Assembly (NCBI RefSeq): GCF_003606345.3
Contig: NZ_CP042965.1
Span: 1-29,057, forward strand
DNA: 29,057 nucleotides
Source: Bartonella krasnovii
GTDB lineage: Bacteria > Pseudomonadota > Alphaproteobacteria > Rhizobiales > Rhizobiaceae
Direction of reading: 5' to 3'
Part shown: positions 1 to 5,793 of the stretch, in pieces
Layout: every line of letters starts with the position of its first letter
Position numbering within the stretch: the first letter of the stretch is position 1
The notes under the pieces: generated by a model
Databases searched by the model: none
Told to the model about the DNA's origin: nothing
The model's input: only the letters and a program-made list of their open reading frames with translations
Position numbers and translations under genes: made by a program

Positions 1-17
1 ATAATTTCAATGAATAG
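1..17 (+). CDS. Possible 3' end of the RepL-like gene that starts at 28634, if the molecule is circular
   Basis: The reading frame opened at 28634 runs off the right edge after one base of a codon. Joining base 29057 to base 1 keeps the frame and adds five codons (N-N-F-N-E) before a TAG at 15-17. This gives a 146-residue product ending shortly after its winged-helix region, a natural place for such a protein to end. Circularity is inferred only from this junction, and a stop within a few codons could occur by chance. Confidence 0.4.
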
Positions 18-80
18 CAAAACGGGGACCCTAATTTTTAACTATATTGAAAAAACTTTTTTTTTCATATACGCTTTACC

Positions 81-107
81 TTGACATGCTTTTTTCAAAG
101 CTATGAG
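81..107 (+). promoter_or_regulatory. Possible repC promoter
   Basis: A perfect TTGACA lies at 81-86. The best -10-like hexamer, TATGAG at 102-107, is only 15 bp away, so the promoter is weak by consensus. A transcript from here would run through the candidate antisense RNA region (about 137-210) before reaching repC, as expected for a leader controlled by an antisense RNA. Confidence 0.35.
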
Positions 108-136
108 TCGTTTCAAATAGAGGGAAATACAATGGC

Positions 137-174
137 AAAAGAATAAAAACCCAACTGCGTTAACAGAAGGGTTT
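137..174 (-). terminator. Rho-independent terminator of the candidate antisense RNA
   Basis: The stem AAACCC/GGGTTT, with a second short CTG/CAG helix inside, is followed on the minus strand by a U-rich run at 149-137. The T tract on one side only gives the direction. Confidence 0.55.
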
Positions 175-210
175 CTAAAATACCTATAAGGTGAATTAAA
201 TTACATCGTA
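137..210 (-). ncRNA. Candidate antisense counter-transcribed RNA controlling repC
   Basis: On the minus strand a sigma70-like promoter (TTGCAG at 245-240, 17-bp spacer, TAAACT at 222-217) precedes a roughly 70-nt segment. The segment ends in a GC-containing stem (AAACCC/GGGTTT at 147-152 and 169-174, with an inner CTG/CAG pair) followed on that strand by TTTTTATTCTTTT. On the plus strand the stem is not followed by a T tract, so it points to a leftward transcript. Small antisense RNAs directly upstream of repC are a known copy-number and incompatibility determinant of repABC-family plasmids. The promoter, terminator and position are seen; the function is inferred from the family. Confidence 0.6.
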
Positions 211-216
211 ATCATC

Positions 217-245
217 AGTTTAATTCATTCGAGTATATTCTGCAA
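217..245 (-). promoter_or_regulatory. Promoter of the candidate antisense RNA
   Basis: On the minus strand TTGCAG (245-240) and TAAACT (222-217) are separated by exactly 17 bp. No leftward protein gene follows, only the candidate small RNA and its terminator. Confidence 0.5.
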
Positions 246-286
246 GAGAAATTTTGTAGAAAAGGGGTGTTTTTTACATTTTTTTG

Positions 287-301
287 CCTCTAACTTAGAG
301 G
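287..301 (+). promoter_or_regulatory. 15-bp palindrome covering the repC ribosome binding site
   Basis: The sequence CCTCTAACTTAGAGG is a perfect 7+1+7 inverted repeat. Its right arm contains the AGAGG that serves as Shine-Dalgarno for the repC ATG at 313. As RNA it can fold with a three-base loop and hide the site. As DNA it could be an operator. The position suggests translational control of repC together with the antisense RNA upstream. Confidence 0.5.
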
Positions 302-312
302 TTAAAACAATT

Positions 313-1686
313 ATGGTTAATAAAATCTCCGGAAGAAAGTTAAGTGCGCATCATATAGAATATAGAAAATTAGCAGAAAATGCTGAAATGGGGTCTGTAA
401 GCCGTGGTCAATTGATTGGATTGGTTAATCAACTGGAACAGACTGATTTCATTAAAGAAAGTGAAGCTAAACTTCTTTTGAATTTGTTAAGGACAGCTCC
501 AAGAGATCAATTTGAAAAAAGCGGGGTTCCTATTGTTTTCAAAAGCAATCGACAACTTAGTTATGACATTAAACGGAGTGAATCACGTGTTAGTTTTTTA
601 CTTTCACGCCTTTATGACTGTGGTCTTATTGTCATGCGCGACTCTGGTAACTTTAAACGCTATCCTATACGTAACCATAGCGATGATATTGTAACAGCTT
701 GCGGTATTGATTTACGTATTCTTGTTGCTCGATACCATGAACTTAAGCATAAAGCAGACGAAGCTCTGGAAGTTTATGATAAAAAGAATGAAGCTTTGCA
801 TTATTTTAGAGGATTGGTGCGTCAAATTAAAACCTGTTATACAGAAATGGAAGCAACTCCGTTCATATCACTGCTTTTTTCTAGAATGCAAAAAATCATT
901 TATATTATTGGTCGGCCGGCTAAAGTTTCTCTTGAAAAATTATACAAAGCAATTCGTCTTTTTGAGTGGATTTTACGACGTTTTTTCGAACAAAAAACAT
1001 CAAAAACAAGATACACAGATCTTGTTGACAAGATACACATAGAATATACAACCCCTAAATATATTTGTAATTGTAACAAAAATGAGTGTTCAGATCACTC
1101 TGAACACACTCAAATTAATAATATGACCTCCGGTCATAAAAAAATGGCTTATGAAAAAATAAAGAAAAGCAAAACTGAATCCACTTTATCTTCAAAAAAC
1201 AATAAATCGCTTCAAATCAAATCAGAACTTTTAACTGAGGCATTGCCTAATGTTGCTATGTTTTTGAAACATGGGTTGCAATCGGAAAGGGATTTGATTG
1301 GATCTATGGAATTTTTAGCTAAAATGAATAGGATTTCTCCCCACGCTGTGGAAGAAGCTAAAAGAAACATGGGAATTAAAAGAGCTGCTCTGGCTATCGC
1401 TATCATCTTCGAAAAATATTGCAGGGAATTGGTGAAATCTCCAGGTGGATATTTACGAGGCATGATTGCCAAAGAAAATCGAGGAGAACTCTATCTAGAA
1501 CGTTCTTTCTATGTCCTACTGAATGAAGATTCTGAGGAAAAATTGAAAGTTTTTTGCACGAAAAAAGCAGAAAAAAACGAGCAGATAAAACCAAATGATC
1601 AAAAAAATTCTTTGTTAAAATCAGAATTGAAAAAAGTTATTAAAACTTTAAACATGCAAACAGTTTCAAAGAAGATTGTACTATAA
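313..1686 (+). CDS. repC: Plasmid replication initiator, RepC family
   Basis: This 457-residue protein matches the RepC initiators of alphaproteobacterial plasmids, which open the origin and start replication. The N-terminal winged-helix part (about residues 70-140) has the family pattern: an SNRQLS segment near residue 78, then GLIVMRDSGNFKRYP, then a G-I-D-L-R-I-L-V-A-R stretch. A lysine/asparagine-rich linker (about 240-300) leads to a C-terminal domain (about 300-420). Length is normal for RepC (about 400-450). ATG 313 is preceded by AGAGG inside a palindrome. Unlike classical repABC units, no repA and repB lie immediately upstream, so this is a repC-alone replicon with its partition genes placed separately downstream. 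AT-rich dyads inside the gene (1084-1138) are candidate origin elements. Confidence 0.85.
   Translation: MVNKISGRKLSAHHIEYRKLAENAEMGSVSRGQLIGLVNQLEQTDFIKESEAKLLLNLLRTAPRDQFEKSGVPIVFKSNRQLSYDIKRSESRVSFLLSRLYDCGLIVMRDSGNFKRYPIRNHSDDIVTACGIDLRILVARYHELKHKADEALEVYDKKNEALHYFRGLVRQIKTCYTEMEATPFISLLFSRMQKIIYIIGRPAKVSLEKLYKAIRLFEWILRRFFEQKTSKTRYTDLVDKIHIEYTTPKYICNCNKNECSDHSEHTQINNMTSGHKKMAYEKIKKSKTESTLSSKNNKSLQIKSELLTEALPNVAMFLKHGLQSERDLIGSMEFLAKMNRISPHAVEEAKRNMGIKRAALAIAIIFEKYCRELVKSPGGYLRGMIAKENRGELYLERSFYVLLNEDSEEKLKVFCTKKAEKNEQIKPNDQKNSLLKSELKKVIKTLNMQTVSKKIVL
1084..1138. other. Two dyads in the AT-rich middle of repC, candidate origin (oriV)
   Basis: An imperfect inverted repeat (GAGTGTTCAGA at 1084-1094 against TCTGAACACACTC at 1099-1111) is followed by a perfect 7-bp hairpin (TATGACC at 1122-1128, GGTCATA at 1132-1138). 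Both lie in the low-complexity linker of RepC, within a very AT-rich stretch. In repABC plasmids the origin lies inside repC, so these dyads are reasonable origin candidates. No DnaA box of the TTATCCACA type was seen. Confidence 0.4.
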
Positions 1687-1699
1687 GAAAGGGGAAAAA

Positions 1700-1843
1700 A
1701 TGTCGGATGAAACAGAAGAAATGAAAGAAATCAAATGGAGAAAGAGATTAGTTAATAGAACCCTGCGGGGGGTATTCCATGAGACCTCTCTCCCCGAAAG
1801 AAGGATATATATGAGATGTTTTTATTTAGCAAATACTTTTTAA
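1700..1843 (+). CDS. Small hypothetical protein, 47 aa
   Basis: ATG 1700 follows a strong Shine-Dalgarno (AAGGGG) 13 bp after the repC stop. The frame encodes 47 residues: a charged N-terminus (SDETEEMKEIKWRKRL) and an arginine-rich middle ending R-C-F-Y-L-A-N-T-F. No family is recognised. The close spacing to repC and the good ribosome binding site favour translation with repC. The short length and lack of recognisable homology leave it uncertain. It could instead be a leader peptide or a chance ORF. Confidence 0.4.
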   Translation: MSDETEEMKEIKWRKRLVNRTLRGVFHETSLPERRIYMRCFYLANTF

Positions 1844-1876
1844 AACTTATAATCAAATTAATTTAAAGGACCTCTT

Positions 1877-1954
1877 TATCAGTTAAAACGATCATTTTTT
1901 CTGATACAAAATTATGTATTTCTTTGACATTTTTTTTAAAGAAAAATATATCAG
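1877..1954. promoter_or_regulatory. Three TATCAG boxes and a promoter in front of the recombinase gene
   Basis: TATCAG occurs at 1877-1882, as its reverse complement CTGATA at 1901-1906, and again at 1949-1954. The last copy overlaps the -10 of the likely promoter (TTGACA at 1924-1929, spacer 17, TATATC at 1947-1952). Serine recombinases often bind sub-sites upstream of their own gene, both to recombine and to repress it. This cluster could be a res-like site or operator. The hexamers are short and the region is AT-rich. Confidence 0.4.
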
Positions 1955-1984
1955 TTTTAATCTAAATTGACGTTTTTATTGAAT

Positions 1985-2629
1985 ATGGCAAAATTTTACG
2001 CTTATTTGCGGGTGTCTCGTGATAAACAAGATATAAAAAATCAAAAATTTGGCTTATTAGAATATGCTAACAAACATGGCTTTGCTCCCCTCCATATTGA
2101 AGAGGAAGTTGCAGGCAGAGGACAAGACTGGCAAAAACGTAAGCTTGGTGCTTTAATTGAAAAAACAGAACGAGGAGATGTGTTATTAACACCCGAATTT
2201 TCTCGTATAGCTGGTTCTTCGCTTGCTGTCTTAGAAATTCTCAAAGCCGCGAGTGAACGAGGTTTGATTGTTCATGTGACAAAACAGAACCTTATTATGG
2301 ACGGAAGCTTACAGAGCGATATCATAGCAACTATTTTAGGTATGGTAGCGCAAATTGAAAGACATTTAATTCAAGAGCGCACAAAAGAAGCTTTAAATGT
2401 TGCTCGTCAACGAGGGATAAAACTAGGACGTCCAAAAGGAAGTATTGCTACGCAATTAAAACTGGACAATCATATTGATGAAATTCAAGCATTCATAAAT
2501 GTTGGTTTATCACAAAGCCGTATTGCCAAGACATTAGGAGTTAGTATGAATACTTTGCGCTTATTTATTGAACGCAGAAATATCAAGCCTACCAAAATTA
2601 AGCCAATTATCACTATGCCGAAAGCATAA
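1985..2629 (+). CDS. Serine recombinase, resolvase/invertase family
   Basis: This 214-residue protein has the N-terminal catalytic domain of small serine recombinases. It begins MAKFYAYLRVSRDKQD, with the nucleophilic serine at residue 11 in the Y-x-R-V-S motif. The conserved TPEFSR segment and the IERHLIQERTKEAL helix E region follow, then GRPKGS and a C-terminal helix-turn-helix (LSQSRIAKTLGVSMNTLRLFI). On plasmids such enzymes usually resolve multimers; inversion of a segment is the alternative. ATG 1985 is chosen over an upstream TTG at 1967 because the family begins at M-x-x-x-Y-x-Y-x-R-V-S. No clear Shine-Dalgarno is visible. Three TATCAG boxes lie upstream. Confidence 0.85.
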   Translation: MAKFYAYLRVSRDKQDIKNQKFGLLEYANKHGFAPLHIEEEVAGRGQDWQKRKLGALIEKTERGDVLLTPEFSRIAGSSLAVLEILKAASERGLIVHVTKQNLIMDGSLQSDIIATILGMVAQIERHLIQERTKEALNVARQRGIKLGRPKGSIATQLKLDNHIDEIQAFINVGLSQSRIAKTLGVSMNTLRLFIERRNIKPTKIKPIITMPKA

Positions 2630-2647
2630 AAATATATTTTAATAACG

Positions 2648-2802
2648 TATTATACCTTAAGGTATAATAAGATATCTTAAGGTATCTAGCTTAAATAAAA
2701 AAGGGGGGATGAATAGAGAGAGAGCTTTATAAGTTATATTAACTTATTATTTAGTACCTTATTATACTATAAGGTATAATATAATATTATATGGTATGAT
2801 AT
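2648..2802. promoter_or_regulatory. GGTAT-box repeats upstream of parA, candidate operator/centromere
   Basis: A perfect 22-bp palindrome at 2648-2669 has core ATACCTTAAGGTAT. A near-palindrome with the same core (one mismatched pair) lies at 2671-2686. A degenerate copy lies at 2761-2780 and a half-site at 2791-2800. The four GGTAT boxes start at 2661, 2681, 2773 and 2793, giving two pairs each with exactly 20-bp phasing (about two helical turns). The last two overlap TATAAT/TATGAT -10-like sequences just before parA. A ribbon-helix-helix partner such as the protein at 3503-3772 would be expected to bind such sites, both as partition site and as autoregulatory operator. Confidence 0.65.
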
Positions 2803-2821
2803 TTTTTTATTGAGGAATTAA

Positions 2822-3490
2822 ATGCCTGTTATAACATTCGCTAATTCTAAAGGAGGTAGTGGAAAAACAACTTCTGCTTTGCTTCTTGCTTGTGAACTTG
2901 CACATGCTAAACCTGTTACAATTATAGATGCCGATCCACGCCACCCCATTACCACTTGGTCTGAATTACCTGGTAGACCAGATAATCTGACTGTCATCAC
3001 TAATGAATCTGAGAAAACTATTTTAGATGAAATAGAAATTGCGTCTGCTAGGGACCCATTTGTAATTGTTGATCTAGAAGGTACAGCATCGCGTTTAACG
3101 AGTTATGCTATTAGTCAATCTGATTTTGTAATTGTTCCTATGAAGGAACAACAGCAAGACGCTATAGCGGCTATTGAAATCATAAAAGAAATTCATAGAG
3201 ATATGAAAGCTGTACGGCGTCTTATCGATTATGCTGTTTTATTTACGCAATCGAAGGTCGTTGCAAAATCCAGAACTGCTCGTTTTATATCATCTCAGTT
3301 TAGAAAAAATCCAGAACTTGATGTTTTTGAAACAGAAATCAATGAACGTGATGCTTTTTCAGCAATTTTTGCAACTGGAGGTTCACATCGTAATTTGAAT
3401 CCAAAAGAAGTGAATAATTTAGAATCTGCAATTGGTAATGTAGAAGCATTCGTTGCTGAAGTCATTGCAAAGCTAAAACAAGTTAAATAG
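2822..3490 (+). CDS. parA: ParA-family partition ATPase
   Basis: This 222-residue small ParA/MinD-type ATPase drives plasmid segregation. The deviant Walker A motif KGGSGKTT is at residues 10-17, IIDADPR near 34-40 and VIVDLEG near 81-87. It lacks the N-terminal DNA-binding extension of large ParA proteins, which fits type Ib (ParF-like) systems, where the small partner does the DNA binding. ATG 2822 follows GAGGA at 2812-2816. The gene for the presumed partner starts about 12 bp downstream. VirC1-like accessory transfer functions are possible for this family, but the position next to repC and the upstream repeats favour partition. Confidence 0.85.
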   Translation: MPVITFANSKGGSGKTTSALLLACELAHAKPVTIIDADPRHPITTWSELPGRPDNLTVITNESEKTILDEIEIASARDPFVIVDLEGTASRLTSYAISQSDFVIVPMKEQQQDAIAAIEIIKEIHRDMKAVRRLIDYAVLFTQSKVVAKSRTARFISSQFRKNPELDVFETEINERDAFSAIFATGGSHRNLNPKEVNNLESAIGNVEAFVAEVIAKLKQVK

Positions 3491-3502
3491 AGAGGAAACT
3501 AA

Positions 3503-3772
3503 GTGATGAGCACAGAAAGAAAACCATTAAATTTTTCAGAACTTGAGGATTTTAAACCACGACAAGCTAAATCTTCTTCTAACATTGTGGAACGTAAAGA
3601 ATTAGATAGAGCGATAACCTTTCCAAGTCGTGAACAATCAGATGAGGCACAGATAAATATAAAAACAAGCATTGCTATAATTAATCGTTTTAAATCTATG
3701 GCTAAACGAGAGCGCTATCGTCATGGTGACTTTTTAGAAATATTAATGAATGCTTATGAGCAGAGTGACTAG
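3503..3772 (+). CDS. Small ParA partner protein, ribbon-helix-helix-like
   Basis: This 88-89 residue protein begins 12 bp after parA. The N-terminal half is polar and probably disordered (KPLNFSELEDFKPRQAK). The C-terminal half (about 48-89) has a short strand (DEAQINIKTSI) followed by two helices (AIINRFKSMAKRERYRHG and DFLEILMNAYEQ), the layout of a ribbon-helix-helix dimer. Flexible N-terminus plus ribbon-helix-helix is the design of ParG-type centromere binders that partner small ParA ATPases. Both GTG 3503 and ATG 3506 are compatible with AGGA at 3493-3496. Likely targets are the GGTAT boxes upstream of parA. Confidence 0.65.
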   Translation: MMSTERKPLNFSELEDFKPRQAKSSSNIVERKELDRAITFPSREQSDEAQINIKTSIAIINRFKSMAKRERYRHGDFLEILMNAYEQSD

Positions 3773-3804
3773 CATTGTATATCATAGTTTGAAAAGTTTT
3801 TATT

Positions 3805-4161
3805 CTATTCGGCAATTAAGGACAAAATTGCTCTCTTTTTTTTAGGATTAAGTTGTCTAAAACCTTTTAAAAGGAAGTATTCTTCTTTACTGGAAATTCC
3901 TTCATCATTAGGGTATGAAAATTTTTTTTTAGGAGAAATATCGGTATAAAAAAAGGAGATATCAACATCGAGGATGTCAGCAATTTCTTGCAAACGTCCA
4001 GCTCCTATGCGGTTTGTAGCTTTTTCATATTTTTGGATTTGTTGGAAGGTTACTCCTAAGAGGTCGCCTAATTGTTTTTGAGATATTTTTAACATTTCTC
4101 TTCTGAGGCGAATTTTTTTACCTACAGAAACGTCATTTAAATGTTGATTTTTGGTTTGCAC
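3805..4161 (-). CDS. Xre-family helix-turn-helix regulator
   Basis: This 118-residue transcriptional regulator has a Cro/CI-type helix-turn-helix at about residues 12-66. The core is GKKIRLRREMLKISQKQLGD, then LLGVTFQQIQKYEKATNRIGAGRL, then EIADILDVDISFFY. This is the common alphaproteobacterial single-domain form. The C-terminal tail is basic and helical (LKGFRQLNPKKKRAILSLIAE). The start is GTG 4161, eight bases after GGGGGG. A small hairpin (4184-4197) sits just upstream in the leader, and a large structured element at 4440-4640 lies further upstream on the same strand. In Bartonella, Xre regulators preceded by small structured RNAs (Brt RNAs with trp genes) are known, and this locus resembles that layout. 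A likely target is the operator at 4741-4778. Confidence 0.85.
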   Translation of the reverse strand: MQTKNQHLNDVSVGKKIRLRREMLKISQKQLGDLLGVTFQQIQKYEKATNRIGAGRLQEIADILDVDISFFYTDISPKKKFSYPNDEGISSKEEYFLLKGFRQLNPKKKRAILSLIAE

Positions 4162-4183
4162 TTTAAAATCCCCCCTGCCGGTT

Positions 4184-4364
4184 GCGAGCGCCCTCGCATT
4201 GGTATTCCGGGAGTAATAAAGTACTGAGTTCGAGTCAGCTTTTTGCTTTTAGTACTGAAAAGTACCTGGACATAACAAAAACTCCCGGAACTCCGGGTGA
4301 CAATAATTTTTTACTCTCGAACTTAGGGCTTTATTTCCCGATTGATCGCTGCGTGGACGATCAA
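4184..4364 (-). other. Leader of the Xre gene with several hairpins
   Basis: Read on the minus strand this leader contains TTGATCG/CGATCAA (4342-4348 with 4358-4364), CTCGAAC/GTTCGAG (4316-4322 with 4228-4234), a 10-bp pair ACTCCCGGAA/TTCCGGGAGT (4281-4290 with 4205-4214), CCCGG/CCGGG (4284-4288 with 4293-4297) and GCGAG/CTCGC (4184-4197) just before the GGGGGG ribosome site. The two pairings that use 4281-4297 exclude each other, so alternative folds are possible. No protein gene is supported here. Confidence 0.45.
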
Positions 4365-4439
4365 AAATACTTTTAAGGTAATAAAGTAATTTCAGAAAAT
4401 TGGCAAGAAAAATAGCTATTTATTTACAAACCTTATTTT

Positions 4440-4640
4440 TTAATGAGAGGCTACCGCCTCTCAAACTCTCCGTACGCTCACCAAAATCATGAGATCAGAC
4501 CCGCGTTTAATGAGAGGACTAACAAGCCTTGGTTCTTAAGGTCAAGGAAACCCCTACGGGGCGCCTAACGGCGTCCTGGACCTAGAACCATAGAGGCTTG
4601 TTTTGTCCTTCTCACGCGGCTCCGAAATCATGATTAAAGG
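4440..4640 (-). ncRNA. Highly structured element, candidate Brt-like RNA upstream of the Xre gene
   Basis: Nested complementary arms run inwards: AATCATGA 4485-4492 with TCATGATT 4628-4635; CCGCGT 4501-4506 with ACGCGG 4614-4619; GAGAGGAC 4512-4519 with GTCCTTCTC 4605-4613; AACAAGCCT 4521-4529 with AGGCTTGTT 4594-4602; TGGTTCT 4530-4536 with AGAACCA 4584-4590; an imperfect TAAGGTC-AAGGA / TCC-TGGACCTA helix. Two hairpins sit at the tip: CCCC-TAC-GGGG (4551-4561) and CGCC-TAAC-GGCG (4562-4573). A separate hairpin GAGAGGC-TACC-GCCTCTC lies at 4445-4462. This is local GC enrichment in AT-rich DNA. Strand and RNA nature are inferred from the Xre gene downstream on the minus strand. No clear promoter or T tract was found, so a DNA-level role (origin or resolution site) remains possible. 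Confidence 0.5.
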
Positions 4641-4740
4641 GGGAGCTAATAAGGGCGCTATAGTCAAAAAAACAAATAAAAATTATAAGGCATTTTATGA
4701 TCTATATATTTGAAAAATATAGAAAAAACATCAAAAAAAG

Positions 4741-4781
4741 ATAACAAAATAGTTGACAATAAACAGGTATTTTGTTATATA
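4741..4781 (+). promoter_or_regulatory. Promoter with an 11-bp inverted-repeat operator
   Basis: A near-consensus rightward promoter (TTGACA at 4753-4758, 17-bp spacer, TATATA at 4776-4781) is overlapped by a perfect inverted repeat. ATAACAAAATA (4741-4751) pairs with TATTTTGTTAT (4768-4778), 16 bp apart. The repeat flanks the -35 and enters the -10, so a dimeric repressor bound here would block RNA polymerase. The neighbouring Xre regulator is the obvious candidate. The downstream gene is the YdcK-like gene at 5021. Confidence 0.6.
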
Positions 4782-4881
4782 AATACTCAAGTGATCAAAA
4801 CACTAAACCTAAAGCGAATGGATTACGAAACAATCTTTCTCTGCTTTTCAAAAACTGACTGTCTTTTATGTTTAAAAAACG

Positions 4882-5010
4882 TATAATGATTTTGTCGGGT
4901 GTAGTTATGTCATATAATACCCTTACGGGGAAAGCATAACAACAGACTTTAGGCTGTGTTTTGAGCGCCCGGCATCTTTATAAGGTGTCAATTCAAAACT
5001 TTTTCCTAAA
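4882..5010 (+). promoter_or_regulatory. Structured leader of the YdcK-like gene
   Basis: Between two TATAAT hexamers (4882-4887 and 4913-4918) and the start at 5021 lies a GC-richer leader with short helices: CCC/GGG around TTAC (4920-4930), ACAG/CTGT around ACTTTAGG, and GGCATC with GGTGTC (with wobble pairs) around TTTATAA near 4971-4988. It holds no gene. It may be a cis-acting RNA or simply an untranslated region; no known riboswitch class is recognised. Confidence 0.35.
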
Positions 5011-5020
5011 GGAGTTCATT

Positions 5021-5689
5021 ATGAACACGATCTCAAAAAAATATGAATTTACAAGTGAAACCCAACAAGTTGGTGACCATACTCTTTATCGCATTCGTGC
5101 ATTAAGAGATTTTGATAATATAAAGATTGGTGATCTTGGTGGTTTTATTGAAAAGGAAGACAATTTATCTCATGAAGGTAATTGCTGGGTTAGTGATGAT
5201 GCGTGGGTTTATGGTGATGGTCGTGTTTATGAAAATGCTATTATTTGTGATAATGCCATTGTTTGTGGTCATGTTTATGGCAATGCTCATGTATGTGATA
5301 AAAGCCGTGTTTATACGAATGCATGTGTTTATGAAAATGCTCGTATTTCCTATCAAGCTTGGGTGTATAATAGTGCTAGGGTTTACGGACATGCAAAATT
5401 ATCGGGAAGTGCACGTATTCATAGAAATGCGGAGGTTTATGATCATGCTGTTGTTAGTGGTGCAGCGAAAATTTATGGTAAGGTTTATGGGAATGCTAGC
5501 GTAGGGTGTCATACTGATGTTTATGGCTCTGTTTATGGCAATGCAAAGATTTCTGGTTATTTCATAATTAAAGGTAATGTATATGGCAATGCAAATATAA
5601 AAAGACGGAGCCGTATAACTTTGGTTCCTATAAATTGTGAAGTTTATGAAAGCGATAACATTGTTAAAACGGTTGCTGCAGCAGCATAA
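5021..5689 (+). CDS. YdcK-like left-handed beta-helix repeat protein
   Basis: This 222-residue protein opens with a conserved segment near residues 20-55 (YRIRALRDFDNIKIGDLGGFIEKEDNLSHEGNCWV), as in the YdcK family and related phage/plasmid proteins. About 20 imperfect five- to six-residue repeats follow, such as V-Y-G-N-A, V-Y-E-N-A and R-I-H-R-N-A, to about residue 195. Such repeats stack into a beta-helix. The biochemical role of the family is unknown. ATG 5021 follows AAAGGAG at an ideal distance; an upstream TTG frame start at 4961 lacks this. It is probably expressed from the promoter at 4753-4781, under an operator, next to the Xre regulator. This looks like an accessory cassette of phage type. 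Repeat codons are biased to GTTTATGGnAATGC, so slipped-strand change is possible. Confidence 0.75.
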   Translation: MNTISKKYEFTSETQQVGDHTLYRIRALRDFDNIKIGDLGGFIEKEDNLSHEGNCWVSDDAWVYGDGRVYENAIICDNAIVCGHVYGNAHVCDKSRVYTNACVYENARISYQAWVYNSARVYGHAKLSGSARIHRNAEVYDHAVVSGAAKIYGKVYGNASVGCHTDVYGSVYGNAKISGYFIIKGNVYGNANIKRRSRITLVPINCEVYESDNIVKTVAAAA

Positions 5690-5693
5690 ATAA

Positions 5694-5711
5694 TAGGTGT
5701 GGGGGCACCTA
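5694..5711. other. Hairpin after the YdcK-like gene
   Basis: TAGGTG (5694-5699) and CACCTA (5706-5711) form a 6-bp stem around TGGGGG, four bases after the stop codon. No T tract follows on either strand, so it is at most a weak terminator or an RNA-stabilising hairpin. Confidence 0.3.
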
Positions 5712-5723
5712 ATTTGTAAAGAG

Positions 5724-5754
5724 AAAAAAAGTCGCATCATAAAGATGCGGCTTC
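5724..5754 (-). terminator. Terminator of the traKLM operon, possibly bidirectional
   Basis: GTCGCATC (5731-5738) pairs with GATGCGGC (5744-5751, one wobble) around ATAAA. On the minus strand the stem is followed by seven T residues (5730-5724), a good intrinsic terminator for the leftward tra operon. On the plus strand only TTCATT follows, so rightward termination would be weak. Confidence 0.7.
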
Positions 5755-5793
5755 ATTGCAAGAAGTAAACACTGAAGAAGAATTTTTAAAATA

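Noticed and set aside
4182..4376. Rightward 64-aa frame in the structured region
   Set aside because: It has no Shine-Dalgarno, its translation has no domain pattern, and it lies across several inverted repeats that explain the sequence better as non-coding.
4445..4462. Hairpin GAGAGGC/GCCTCTC as a transcription terminator
   Set aside because: Neither strand has a T tract after the stem; it is more likely part of the structured element.
4961..5020. Upstream TTG start for the YdcK-like gene
   Set aside because: The segment contains the AAAGGAG site for ATG 5021 and encodes nothing resembling the family.
5127..5740. Overlapping frames on both strands in the YdcK-like gene and beyond
   Set aside because: They are low-complexity Met/Val- or Asn/Ile-rich translations produced by the repeats of the real gene in other frames.
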